From Acanthochlamys bracteata (taxonomy: Eukaryota > Streptophyta > Magnoliopsida > Pandanales > Velloziaceae), in contig CM034144.1 of assembly GCA_019914995.1 (NCBI GenBank), positions 4,433,489 to 4,497,488 on the forward strand: a stretch of 64,000 nt of DNA, written 5' to 3'. Of this stretch, positions 34,493 to 46,431 are shown one piece after another. The first letter of the stretch is position 1, and each line of letters begins with the position of its first letter. Under the pieces are notes generated by a model, which searched no databases, had not been told where the DNA came from, and saw only the letters and a program-made list of their open reading frames with translations. A program made the position numbers and the translations under genes.

Positions 34493-34881
34493 ATGGGGAT
34501 AGAAGTATCCCAACTTTAGGGACACCTTAGGGCACCTCGTAAAAATTTTTAAATATTATCTTCACTATTGGATATAAAAAATTATGAGTTACAAAGACGG
34601 CGACAAAATTTTAACTCAATCGGATCATGAATTGATCTCCATCAAATCTCTTGATCAAAATGACATAAAAAAGAAAAAGAACATCTTTAGCAAAATTTAT
34701 TATTTATATCATTTGATCAAACGCCGGATGGAGATTGATTGTATTTCAATTGAGTTAAAATTTCGTCAGCATATTTTTTACTAATAATTCTTCATATCTA
34801 ACGGTGGAGATTGAGTTTAAAATTTTATATTGAAAAGGGTGTCCTTAAGGTGCCCCTAAAGATGGGTGCCCCTATCCCTAT

Positions 34882-34883
<2 letters not shown>
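34493..34883. repeat. Foldback repeat copy B
   Basis: A palindromic unit of about 390 bp: left arm with ATTGGATATAAAAAATTATG and TTTTAACTCAATCGGATC, right arm with the complements (34745-34805). It is the most diverged of the group of three. It starts immediately outside the right arm of the large inverted repeat and is bordered by (TA)n on both sides. Confidence 0.75.
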
Positions 34884-34911
<28 letters not shown>

Positions 34912-34915
<4 letters not shown>

Positions 34916-35304
34916 ATAGGAGCACTCCCTTCTTAGGGGCACTTTCGGGCACTTTCTTTTCGATTTATGGTTGAGATAACCTTAAAATCCAATCTTCATC
35001 ATTGGATATGAAGAACTATGAGTTAGAAATATATCCATAAAATTTCAGCTCAATCGGACTACGAATTCACATCCATCCGGTTACTTGATAAGATAACAAA
35101 AGTAAGAAAACTTTAAAATATGTATATTGCATCATTTCTGTCATCTTAATCAAGTGACCAGATGGATGTGAATTCGTAATCCGATTGAGCTGAAATTTTA
35201 TGAATATGTTTCTAACTCATAGCTCTTCATATCCAACAGTGGAGATTGAATTTGGAGGTCACCTCGACCATAAACCGGAGAGGGAGTGCCCGAAAGTGCC
35301 CTTA
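34912..35304. repeat. Foldback repeat copy C
   Basis: This is the clearest copy. GGGCACTTTCGGGCACT at 34937 pairs with AGTGCCCGAAAGTGCCC at 35286, and arms of about 180 bp pair across a turn near 35125. It includes GAACTATGAGTTAGAAATAT, AAATTTCAGCTCAATCGGA and ACGAATTCACATCCATC with close complements. A transcript would fold into one long hairpin. Confidence 0.8.
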
Positions 35305-35330
35305 TTTCTTCATATATATATGTAAAAAAA

Positions 35331-35737
35331 AATAGAGGCACTTCTTCTTTAGAGACATTTTCGAATACTTCTTCTCCGGTTTATGATTGGAGTGATCTCT
35401 AAATTCCAATTCCAATTTCTACCATTGGATATGAAGAACTATGAGTTAAAAACATACCCGTATAATTTCAGCTCAATCTGATAAAAAATTCACATCCATT
35501 CAGTCGCTTGATCAAAATGACAGACATAATACAATATATATTTTAAAGTTTTCTTACTTTCTGTCATCTTGATTAAGTAACCGAATGAAGATGAATTCGT
35601 GATCCGATTGAACTGAAATTTTATGGATATGTTTTTAACTCATAGTTTTTCATATCTAATGGTAGATTTGAAGATCATTCCGGCCATAAAATCGAAAAGG
35701 GAGTGCCACTAAGGACAGAATGCTTCTATCCTTCTCA
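35331..35737. repeat. Foldback repeat copy D
   Basis: The same family and the same palindromic plan as copy C, with more substitutions. It is followed by (TA)n and then at once by the truncated ORC6 fragment. Confidence 0.8.
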
Positions 35738-35780
35738 TATATATATATATACATATATAAGGAGAAAAAAAGAACATATA

Positions 35781-36270
35781 CTACGTCGTATCTTCTTCAA
35801 ACGAAAACATTTTGAAACCAAGAGATGATGAAACCCACATGAACCCTAGTCCATTCTGCATCGCATTGAACAACCTCACATATGCTTTCTCTGACATCCC
35901 GCTAAGCCTAACTGCATTCTGACGATCGATAAGAACTGCATCTTGCTTCGATTGAAAATCCACATCAAATTCTCTCGAAATACCCAATTACAAAATTTCA
36001 TCCGATTTGATCAATCTATCCAAATACCTAGATGAAGCGATTTCAAGACGGTTGACAACCTTGCACACCTCCCCCTATCCAAATGAGCAACATTACATCA
36101 TATGCATATGTTCGAGGAAGAAAACGAAATTTTAAACGTGGAACAATCATTTTCAGGACAAAAATGACTGAATCTTACAACGCGGATTCTAGAGCACTCA
36201 AACTGGGCGTTGGATAGACAACGAAACTTCTTTGCTTTGCGAACTATTGATCTGGAATCAGAGAGTCCGA
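35781..36270 (-). pseudogene. ORC6: ORC6 N-terminal fragment with one intron remnant
   Basis: On the minus strand, 36270 to about 36180 reads KKLGLSDSRSIVRKAKKF, then RCLSNAQFECSRIR, followed by a GTAAG donor. After about 110 bp an acceptor (GATAG|GGGGAG near 36072) starts EVCKVVNRLEIASSRYLDRL and, after a stop, DRQNAVRLSGMSEKAY and VRLFNAMQNGLGF. This is the order of plant origin-recognition-complex subunit 6 (LSDSxxxVRKAxELRRL, GEVCKAVxCLEIA, DRQxAVRLSGMSEKAY, FNxxQNGLG). ORC6 helps load the replicative helicase. Only the first two exons are represented and the rest is cut off at the foldback cluster. The retained intron shows it was copied from genomic DNA, not from mRNA. Confidence 0.82.
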
Positions 36271-36329
36271 GCTTTTTGTTAGGCCTCCAAATTAGGTTTA
36301 GCCTAGATAAGTAGCGTGTAAGTGTTGGT

Positions 36330-39300
36330 GGCCCCGAATAAAAGACGAATTAGCTTGATTGATTAGAATCGAGTTAGTAGCGTAAGAATCTAAGATGATA
36401 TTTAAGTAAAAAATGGATTAGCTAATTCGGAGATAGATTAGCAACTCGCTTTGTATTGGGCCAAATGGATTCTAACTTATTGGCCTTAACGGTCTATGTC
36501 TTTTAATAGTGCCATATTAGTTGGGTGTCGAAATAAATATGCTCTTACAAATAGAAAATAATAATTTATTAAAAAATTGGCCCATTTTTTTAATATAGAG
36601 ACTTTGATCCTATATTTTTAGGCGATGGTGGAGATATTCATTAATTATTCGTGTGAACCTAATCCTACACTTTTTGAGCAACGGTGGAGATATCCATTAA
36701 TTATTTCTATGATATTGTTTAGGAAACAACTAGAAACACAATAGAGGAGAGAGAGAATGTCATTGAGTTGTGTGGGGAAGGCTTATTTAAGGATGATGAA
36801 TGGCGGGGAAGTTGTCGCAGGAGTTCGCGAAAAATTTCAACTTTCTCACAAAACATCTATATTTATAATGCGTTGTGCTCCAACTACAAACTGTTTAGAG
36901 TCGTCCGAGATTGTTTAAATTAAATATTTTTGCCAAAAAGATTTAGTAAAATCTTTTTAGAAATAAATTTATGTTTATAGTTTTAAAAAATACAAATTAT
37001 ATATATATATATACATATATATATGTGTGTATATATGTATATATACGTAATAATTTTATAAATTATAATTTATTTATGTTTTATATTTTTAAATTTTTTA
37101 ATAAATTTCTAAAATAATTTTAGAAATAAAATATACTTTACGCTATATTAAAATTATACACCAACTCTATTGCTCAGGTTCCAAACAAAAAACCTATAAT
37201 AAAGCTTTTGTTTCCATGTAGGACTAGGAGAACTCACTAAAATTGTAGTGTAAAAACAGGTTTTTAAAGATTCCTACCAAGCTTTTCACCCTTTTTTCTA
37301 AAACTAGAATAAATTACCTACCTCTTGTTAATTAAATATATTAGAATAAAGACTTACAGCTAGGGTTGGCATTTGAGTTAGTGAATCGATTTTGGATAGA
37401 CCTATTTAATAATCGGATCATATTTATTCAACACTAATCTCTATAAATTTATATTGATCAAAATTATCAATCATAATCTAATTTATTTAATAATCAGATT
37501 AAATTTTGGATTAACCTATTTAATAAGTTTAAATAAAATTATAAAATCAGTTGGATTGAATATTATACGGTGTTCTTGATAAACAAATATGGTGATTGTC
37601 CGTCAAAATATAAAGTTTTAGAATCGTTATCGATTTTTAGAATATTCTAAACAATTTAATTTGAACTTTAAATTTACAATATATTTGGCGACAACTGAAT
37701 TTATGATTATAGGGACCACTTTGATAAGAAATAGATATCCGACTAAGCTTTGATGCCCAACTTTCGACAAAAATTTTAATTGACATAGCTAGCTGACAAA
37801 TTTTAATAAAATCTTTCTACAAAATCTAAATTTATTACTAAAAAATTACATACATAGTAATATTTTTTATAATATTATATTTTTTATTTTGTACTATTTT
37901 ATAAATACAATACAATTATAAAAATAAAAAATTAATTATAAATATAAAATAATTATAATAATTTATAAATTATCATCATTAATTTTTTTTTTGTTGCTAA
38001 AATTTTATTAAACTGTAAGAAAAAATCGAATAAAAATTATTTTTTAGAAATGATAATTCGAAATGATGAATCAATTTTATGTTGAATTTTCGGATCACGT
38101 GATATATTGCACTTTAACTTGCAGCAGGTGACAGTAGGTCAATCTCAAGGCAGGATACAGAACTTAAGTCAATCAAATGACATTAAAACCAGTCTTGTTT
38201 TAGTCAAGTTGGACTAATTAGATAGGTCAAGTTGGGTGAGTTTAGTGCTCGTTAAGTTAAAAACTTTAAAAAGTTATTTACTAGTTGAGATACTGATAAT
38301 TAAATTTAACATGAAGGTATGGTTTCAATTCAATATACTACAAAGTTATTATATATAGCTACTGGTTAAAATTTTATGATTAAGCAAAAATCAAAAGTTT
38401 CTGTCGAGCCTCTTCTCTTCATTTTCTTGTTGACCTTTTTTTTTCTTTTCTGTTTTTGTTTTTCTTGATCCTTGCTACATTTACATGAAGCTCAGACATG
38501 ACATGTGCTCTGCAGGCTGCAGTCCTACACTTTATTGGTAACAGAGAGAAGATTGGTTCTTTGTAAGAAAGAACAGAGTGGAGTTAAGAGTTAAAGGCAG
38601 GATTATTAAAATGTGGTTCAGAAAGCTAGAATCTAAATTAAGTCAGTTTACTGCTTATTCTCAAGTCTTCTTATGTGTGTCCTTTTCCCATAACAATATT
38701 GATTCCTGCAACATGCGTTCAATGTGGTTGCTTTGTATAGCAAGGACCAGCAATAGAAGGGAAAAAAATAGAAAAGAAAAGAAGAATTAAAAGCTAGTAA
38801 AAGCAGCAGTTGGCAAACCAATTCCACCATCCTGCTTCAGTGCTATTATTATTCCCAATGGGTTATGTTGCAAATTCTGGCATCACTTAATTATTATAGA
38901 ATAATCGGGTCCTTGTAGTTGTAATTTGCGAATTTGTACATATGACCGTTTAGACAAGAAATTACCACGACAATATTTGGTAACTTGAATGTGCAAACTT
39001 CTATCGATATTCTCTAATTTTTATTAGTTCATGTGGAGGTACTTGCTACTTTGCTAGTATGATGTGAGCTGTTATAACCTGTCCTTAAGGATCTACACAA
39101 ACACCAAAGTAAAAAATTTAAAATCCCCTCTCACTGACACTGTCACACATGCTTTGCTCGCCCTCTTAACGAAAGTTCCACCTTTATATTGTTCTTTTTT
39201 CAGTAGTCTATATCATTCTCTCCATGTGTACAAATTACAACTGTTCTTAAGCGTTTTGGTAAACTAATCACTCTTTTAAAGGAGCAGGTAACTCTAAACC

Positions 39301-39373
39301 ACCATGAAAAACATACCTCCTCATCTCCTTCAACTCCTCTTCATTGAGTCATGATTTGTTTGCTAACCTTATA
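36330..39373. other. Intergenic and 5' flank of the receptor-kinase gene
   Basis: AT-rich with no gene. A TA/TG-rich microsatellite lies at 36993-37048. The last few hundred bases should contain the promoter and leader of the kinase gene, but I cannot point to specific sites. Confidence 0.5.
36993..37048. repeat. (TA)n/(TG)n microsatellite
   Basis: A mixed run of TATATATA, CATATATATA and GTGTGTATATATGTATATATA. Confidence 0.8.
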
Positions 39374-42358
39374 ATGAGCTCTCAGTTTGGAGCTCCATTC
39401 ATGGAGATTTTTTCATCTGTTGTTTTAAGTTTGGTGCTAGTTCTACTTCTGTTTCCATGGAAGACTCGGTGTTTGAACTCTGATGGAAGTCTCCTGCTTG
39501 CGTTCAAGTATGCAGTACTCAACGATCCGTTATCGGTTCTTGCTGACTGGAACTACGATGATCCCTCACCGTGTGCATGGAACGGAGTCATGTGTGGGGG
39601 CTTTCCGGCGAGCAATTCAAGCAACAACAACAACAGCAGCAGCAGCAGCACTCTCAATATTTCTTTAACTACATCAAGAGTGATCAGTTTAGTTCTTCCA
39701 AATTCTCAACTTCTCGGTTCGATCCCGCCGGAGTTGTCCTTCATTGAACATCTCAGGCATCTCGATTTATCTGGAAACATTCTCAATGGTACTCTTCCAG
39801 GAAGCTTGTTCAATGCTTCAAAGCTTAGAGTTCTCTCTCTTGCAAGCAATAAAATCTCCGGTGAGATACCGGAACTTGTTGGGGCAGAGATGAGCCAGCT
39901 GCAAGTCTTGAATATCTCCGACAATGCTCTCACCGGAGAATTTCCGGAGAAAATTTCCTTGATTCCTAACCTTACTGTGCTCTCACTCAGCAACAATTAT
40001 CTCTCCGGCGAAATTTCCGCTTCCGGGTTCGATAAACTAGAGCTGCTTGATTTGAGTTTCAACCTAATCAATGGCTCTTTACCGTCGGATTTCTCCGGTG
40101 GAAAGATTAAATACTTGAACTTGTCTTACAACCGGCTCGCTGGAGCAATCCCGCCGGAATTCGGCAAAGGAATTCCAGAAAACGCAACGGTGGACATTTC
40201 ATACAACAACCTCACCGGGGCAATTCCTGATTCTCATCTTTGGGTTTCCCAGAAACCGAAATCTTTCGCCGGAAACCCTGATCTCTGTGGCTCGCCGCTG
40301 AAGAATCTCTGCCCAATTCCTTCCACTCTTTCCAATCCTCCCCCAAATGTTACTACTACTGATCCAACAACCGTCGGCGGAGTTGATTCTCCTCCGGCCT
40401 TCGCTGCTATACCAAGAAACCCAACTGAAAGTAGTTCGCCAGGTTATTCAGCGGGGTTAAACAATCGGGGAACAGGTGGTGGGCTTAAACCTGCAGTGAT
40501 TGCAGCAATAATTGTCGGAGATTTAGCCGGAGTTGGGCTTCTATTTATTGTCTTCATGTATGCTTACCAGGCCAAGAAGAAGAAGCATTTGCAGCAAGAA
40601 CAGCCACAGAACATGGTCAAGAGAAGCAATGGCTTGCCGCCTTTAACAAGCAGCAAAGTCAATGCTAAAGATGACTCGTTAGCTGCCACTGCTGCTACCG
40701 TTGCACCGACTCTGGTGAGCAGCAGAGGGCACTGGCTATTTGGTTGGTGCTACAGAAAGAAATCAAGTGGTGGAAGCAGCAGTGAAGACACTGAAGAAAC
40801 AACAAGCTCATCTTCATCTTCAGATCCAGAAGCCGAAGATGACAGAGAGAAGAATGCCGGTGTTGGTGCTCCTGGAGCAAGTGGAAAGGTGCACCTGGGA
40901 GCAACACTAGTAATGGTAGATAATGAGATTGAATTAGAGTTGGAAACATTGCTGAAGGCTTCTGCATACATGCTAGGGGCAACAGGGAATAGCATTGTGT
41001 ACAAGGCAGTGCTTGGAGATGGAAAGGCGCTGGCTGTGCGCCGGATTGGTGAGAGCAGTGGCGCTGCGGAGAAGTTGAAGGAGTTTGAAGCACATGTTAG
41101 GAGCATTGCAAAGTTCAAGCACCCAAATTTGCTCAGAATCAGAGGTTTCTATTGGGGTGCTGACGAGAAGCTGCTCATCTGTGACTATGCCCCAAATGGC
41201 AGCCTTAGCAATATCACATTCAGCAGTAAGAATTTTCTTACTTGATAGTTTACTTATTTTTGGACTTCAATTGAAATTTGCATGAGTTCATAGGATTGGT
41301 AAGAAATTGCCATGCTAGAAATCATCAGCTTTAGTTTTAGTCATTCTGATGATTAATTTTAAAGAAAGCTCACATATTTTCGATAGTTTTGGGTGTTTTG
41401 GAATCTTGGAGAAAGCAGTGCAGGACTCATTCAAATATTCCCTAGCACTTCAACGGTGCAAAAGAGCAATTTAAGGAAAATTAGAAAGTGTTAAAAGTTG
41501 TATCATCCTCCAAAGCCATTTTCTCAAATGTATTACAAAAGATTCTAGAATGCATGATAGCTAGTAATTTATTTTTCAAGAGTCAGGATTTTTCATTAAA
41601 TATAAATAATAAAACAATTTCTATCCAATTTCTCTTCTGCAGAGAAGCTTGGATCATCTCCATACCAACTTCCCTTGGACTCTCGTCTCCGGATAGCCCG
41701 CGGAGTAGCTCGCTGCCTTGTCTATTTACATGACAAGAAACTAGTCCATGCCAACATCAAACCAAGCAACATTCTCCTTGGGGCTGATTTCGAGCCCATG
41801 GTGGGAGATTTTGGGCTTGACCGCCTTCTTTCTGGCACTGACCTATTAGGGAAACCTGGCATCTCATCAAGGCATTTCGGAAGCAAGCGTTCCACTCACT
41901 CTCAAAGCAGTTTACCAGACTTCACTATAGTTTCATCATTAAGTCCTAGTCCTACTGGCTCACTATCATCAGCTGCATTGCCTTACCAAGCCCCGGAGTC
42001 GCTCAAAAACATTAAGCCTAACACCAAATGGGACGTTTATTCATTTGGTATTGTACTACTGGAATTAATCACAGGCAGGGTTGTCTCTGAAGCTGAACTA
42101 GTTCAATGGAACTCAGGCTATGTTATAGAAGAAAGCAATAGAGTACTAAGAATGGCTGATCCAGCAATAAGAGGCGAAGCCGATGGAAAAGAAGAAGCAT
42201 TGCTTGCTCTATTCAAGTTAGGATTTGGTTGTGCTTCACTAACTCCGCAGAAAAGACCAACGATGAAAGAAGCATCACAGGTGATAGAGAGAATAACATT
42301 ATCTTCTTCTAGTACTTCAACTACTTCCTCCATGGTTATTGCTTCAACTTCAAAGTAG
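39374..42358 (+). CDS. LRR receptor-like kinase, subfamily III, atypical kinase domain (two exons)
   Basis: The exons are 39374-41225 and 41643-42358, joined in phase 1 (GCA|GTAAGA and TCTGCAG|AGAAG), giving 855 aa. The start is the first in-frame ATG with A at -3. ATG 39401 is also possible, and the frame before 39374 opens only at a TTG. Order: signal peptide (about 10-33), cap with NSDGSLLLAFKY and PCAWNGVMC, six to seven leucine-rich repeats (about 105-290), Pro/Ser-rich stem, transmembrane helix (about 373-396), acidic Ser-rich linker, kinase domain from about 524. The layout and motifs (LLKASAYMLGATG, VYKAVL, RIRGFYWGADEKL, APESLKNIKPNTKWDVYSFG) match Arabidopsis At4g37250/At2g23300-type proteins. 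The ATP-binding Lys is Arg556 (AVRRI) and the HRD Asp is replaced (HAN, 653-655). DFG is present at 673-675. It probably signals at the plasma membrane as a weak or inactive kinase; the ligand is unknown. Confidence 0.92.
41226..41642 (+). other. Intron of the receptor-kinase gene
   Basis: A 417-bp, T-rich intron with GTAAGA donor and TTCTCTTCTGCAG acceptor. It interrupts the kinase domain between subdomains V and VI. Confidence 0.88.
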
Positions 42359-44212
42359 TTTCTAAACAATGCTAGATGTACGGTTGTTAGATTGACTACT
42401 AGGTTTGTCGTCGTAAAAACTATGTGACTGAGATACTTCACTGAAAGATCTGTGACTTTGTTGTTTGTTGGTTATGTTGTTTGCTAGAAGTAGTTTTGGA
42501 GGGTTGTGTTTTGTGTTGTTATTAAAAATTGAGCCCTTTTTAGGTGTTAGTTTAGAGGGAATCTTTTTAGAAGTGAAAACAGAAATTGCTGTGGAGTGTA
42601 GGTGAAGCTCTGTAATCTTCCTTGTAAAATCCTTTTTCATTGCAACTGTATCCAGAAGTAAATAACATCTTTTATCAATAGAAGTCCTGATTTGAGCGTT
42701 AAAACTACGGGGCGGTATTTCATATGGTTTTTTTAGTTAAGCAAGCCTTCTACCTTCCCCATTTGATTTTCTTTTAACTTAAGTTTTTTCTGACCCGTAC
42801 AAAATATTTCTCAACGTTTCTCTTTATGCATGCGTAATTGCAACTTCAAACAAAAAGTCCATAAAAAATATCCTACTCAAATTCCACACGCACGGATGAA
42901 ATCCCCGTTGAGTGGCGAAATCTCTAACAAAAGAACTTTTCCCATAGGCTCTTGAGCGAAATCCACTTTGTCGCTCTAGTTTTAAACGAAAAGTGTATTA
43001 GAGCATTAGATAAGGACAAACAGCTTTAGGAATACAGAGAGCTGTAGAGAAATCCATACAGTCGTTTCATATCATACTTTGACATATGCAGAGGAGTAGC
43101 TCTTTACTTCTCTAATGCATTGCTCTAGATCTCATATTCTTCAGTCAATCTATTGTCAAATCATTAACATCCACTTCTCTATATGATGAATTGAAGATCG
43201 GTTCTATGCATACTAGCTTTACTATAACTGATTTCTCCCAAAAGAAAGGAACTCATTGAAGTACCACCAATTAATAATGGTCTATAGGATCATAAACCAT
43301 AAAACACCTGAGCCCGCCGTAGTAAAAGATTTAATATGATAGACCTATAGCACTACTAGACTATTCATTAATAATGATATATATTGGTCTATGACAATCT
43401 CATTACTTTACTTTTCTGAGAAACATAACATGATAGAAATGAGACACATATCACAATAGAAATACAAACTTTTTTTTTTTATGAGGTGGGAGATGGCAAG
43501 AGCATATTTGTAAAAATCGAAATGGCCGCCGGCCAGGATCACTGTCCACGACTACGAATGTCGGATTGGTCTGCGGGTTGACCCGCTAGATCAACCAGTA
43601 AGTGCTGTGCTGGAATTCAGACAGCACACAGCAAGAAAAAAAAATATTAACACTTGCCAGCAAAAAAAAATATAATCTGATAGCAAAATACTTTACCAAA
43701 ACTATATCAGCATCAATCATATTTAAGCATGAAACTTTTAACTTCCAATTTTCTAATTTCATATATGAATGTTACACAAATTAGGAATGTTACAAGTACT
43801 TGAACTTCTAGTTTCAACAATAACACTAACTAAAAAGCAACAAACACTTTAATAACATCCTAATAGCAATAACATCTCAATTTCTTATAACATTCCAAGC
43901 TTTGCAGCTTTCTAGTTTGTAGAGGGACAAGAAATTAGAGGGATATCCCTTCTAAGGCTTCAGCTGTAAGAGAGGGGTAAAAAAACACATCCATTTCAAC
44001 GAAGTAAAGGGGCCCTACTGGTGCCTATAATAGATAAACAAATGCAAAATATTTTATGATGACTGGAAGAAAAAAATTCCAAAAAAATCTACCATGCTGC
44101 TTGCTTATTATGGTCGGCAAGCCAGTAAGCCATACAAATACACAATAAGCAGTAAGCCAATAAGCTGGCCAGTAAGCCACAGCAAGCAGCAACTAGCAGT
44201 TATATTTTTACA
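42359..44212. other. 3' flank of the kinase gene and intergenic DNA
   Basis: The first about 320 bp look like a transcribed 3' UTR (T/G-rich). The rest is AT-rich with no gene. A short cluster of CAGTAAGCCA repeats at 44111-44190 is listed separately. Confidence 0.5.
44111..44190. repeat. Irregular AGTAAGCCA repeat cluster
   Basis: CAGTAAGCCA or close variants occur four times in about 80 bp, directly upstream of the truncated copia element. The spacing is uneven, so it is not a CRISPR-like array. Confidence 0.6.
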
Positions 44213-44967
44213 CTCATGAACAGAATGGAATAGCAGAACGCAAGCATCACTATATTTTAGAGACTGCTCGTGCTTTCTTGTTATCATATTCTATAGCTCA
44301 AGCATTTTGGATAGAGGCAATTCTTACTTCAGTTAATCTTATCAATATCACTCCATCATCTGTTTTATTTGGCAAGAACCCTTATGAGAGTTTTTTTTTC
44401 ATCTCCTACTAACTATAGCATGCTTCGCACTTTTGAATGTAATTGTTTTATTCTTCTTCCTCCGACTGAGCGCACGAAACTATCTACTACTTTAGTTAAG
44501 TGTGTCCTTTTTGGCATTAGTTTCGAGCATAAATGATATCGTTGTTATGATCTTTTAGCTCGTCGTCTTCGTATTTACTGACATATCACATTTTTTAAAA
44601 ATATAACTTATTTTTCAACATCTCCTGACGTCAAATTCTTAACATCACCAGACACACATATTTCTACATTATCTACTCAGTATTCTAATGTCTCCATTGA
44701 TCCAACTTCTTTACTTATCAAGAAGCAATTCAGTACCCTGAGTGGTAGAAGGCTATAGCAGAGGAGTTTCATGCTTTTTAGGAGATATGTACTTGGGATG
44801 TTGTCCCACTTCCAAAGAGAGCTCAGACTATTAGTTGTAAATAGGTTTTCAAAATCAAATATAAACCCGACGGATCTATTGAGCGGCATAAGGCTTGTCT
44901 TGTTACTCGAAGATTTACTCAATATCATGGAATTGATTATGATGAGATATTTGCTCCTATAGCTCAG

Positions 44968-45351
44968 ATGACCACAGTTCGTACTTTATTAGTTGTTGCT
45001 GCAGTACGTCAGTGGCCTCTTTATCAGATGGACGTGAAGAATGCATTTTTTTATGGTACTTTATCGGAGATTATTTATATGCAGCCTCTTGCAGGTCTCT
45101 CTACACTGCCAGGTCACTTATGTCGGCTTCGTTGTGCTATTTTTGTACTCAAACAAGCTTCTAGAGCTTGGTTTGAATGTTTTAGACAAGCCATTACAGA
45201 TGCGGATTTTCAGCAGAGTTTTCAAGATCACTCCTTATTTGTACAGTCCTCACCACAGGGGAGGGTACTTCTGTTGTTATATATAGATGATATGATTATA
45301 ATTGGAGATGATTCAGCAGGAATAACAGCAACTCAAAGACATCTTCGTTAG
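44968..45351 (+). pseudogene. Copia reverse transcriptase fragment
   Basis: The longest open piece of this element, 127 codons, carries MDVKNAFFYGTLSE, GLSTLPGHLCRLRCAI and YIDDMIIIGDD. The usual Val of YVDDM is Ile, a common variant. A stop in HLR* ends it where the related minus-strand copy continues. Confidence 0.8.
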
Positions 45352-45841
45352 TAATTTCAAATCAAAGATCTTGGTCACTTACGTTATTTTCTTGAATTGG
45401 AGATTGCTCAAAGTGATAGAGTTATTCTTATTTCTCAACAAAAGTATACCTTAGATATTATTGGATCAACAGATATATTGGATAGTAAGACAGTTGACAC
45501 TGCTATGGAGCTTCATGTGAAGCTTCGTCTCACTGATGGTGAGCCTCTCACAGATTCTAGTCAATAAAGGCGATTAGTTGGTCCGTTTGTATATCTTTGT
45601 TTGACGAAGCCAGATATTTCTCATACAGTTATATTGTCAGTTAATTTATCTCTACAGCTCGGTTAGTACCTTATAGTGCTTTACTTTGGTTTCTCAGATA
45701 TTTTTTAGGTACGATTACTCGCTCACTTTTTATATTTTCTACGTCAAATTTGGAGCTTTGAGTCTTTTAGATATAGACTGGGCAGGTGATTCAACCACCA
45801 GAAGATCTAATACAAATTTCTGTTTGTTTCTTGGTGACTAA

Positions 45842-46186
45842 TTGATCTCGTGGCGTAGCAAGAAACATGCGGTAGTTGAATGTTCTTCTACAGAAGCAGA
45901 GTATAGAGCTATAACTGTTACTACTAGAGAGATTATTCATGTGCGTAGATTGCTTTCCGATATGGATATTATACTTACAGAATCTACACCTTTATACTGT
46001 GACAATCAAAGTGCTATTCAGATTGCGAACAATCCAGTTTTTCATGAACGGACGAAACATATTAAGATCAATTGTAATTTTGTTCATGAGCATTTTCTAT
46101 TAGGCACTATTTTCTTACCACATGTGACTTCTACTGATCAACTGGCAGATTTCTTTACAAAAGCACACCCTATACAGAGATTTTAG
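45842..46186 (+). pseudogene. Copia RNase H
   Basis: 114 codons with ISWRSKKHAVVECSSTEAEY, LYCDNQSAIQIANNPVFHER and STDQLADFFTKAHP. The catalytic Asp/Glu positions are retained. The domain itself looks intact, but it is cut off from RT by stops. Confidence 0.82.
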
Positions 46187-46238
46187 ATATTAGTGAGCAA
46201 ACTCATGTTATTTGATACTTCATGAATTTGAGGGGGCG

Positions 46239-46431
46239 TGTTAGATTATGTTGACTTATATATAGGCCCATTTTATTTTAACCCATTTGGTATTAATTTA
46301 GTCCCACATTAATTATATTTGTTAGTTAGACTCTTATAGTTAGTTATATATATATATAGCTATTGAATATAAAACAATAATCAACTATTATCATCTATTT
46401 TATCATATTTTCTTTTTCTAAATTCGTTTCA
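46239..46431 (+). repeat. 3' LTR of the truncated copia element
   Basis: It starts TGTTAGATTATG right after a polypurine tract and ends TTCGTTTCA, with TG...CA ends. No second copy is in the window. Confidence 0.75.

Larger units (their letters stand above)
44213..46431 (+). mobile_element. 5'-truncated Ty1/copia element with 3' LTR
   Basis: The element begins inside integrase (HEQNGIAERKHHYILETARA), continues through RT (QMDVKNAFFYGTLSE, KQASRAWFECFRQAI, YIDDM at about 45281-45295) and RNase H (CSSTEAEYRAITVT, CDNQSAIQIANNPVFHERTK, DFFTKAHPIQRF), and ends with polypurine GAGGGGGCG and a 193-bp LTR. Stops occur at 45351, 45565 and elsewhere. The protein sequence is close to the minus-strand copia at 8883-12334, so they share a lineage, but the LTRs are unrelated. 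Gag, protease and the 5' LTR are missing. Confidence 0.85.

Noticed and set aside
44111..44190. Repeated AGTAAGCCA motif considered as a CRISPR-like or satellite array
   Set aside because: Only four irregularly spaced copies in a plant genome; recorded as a small local repeat instead.
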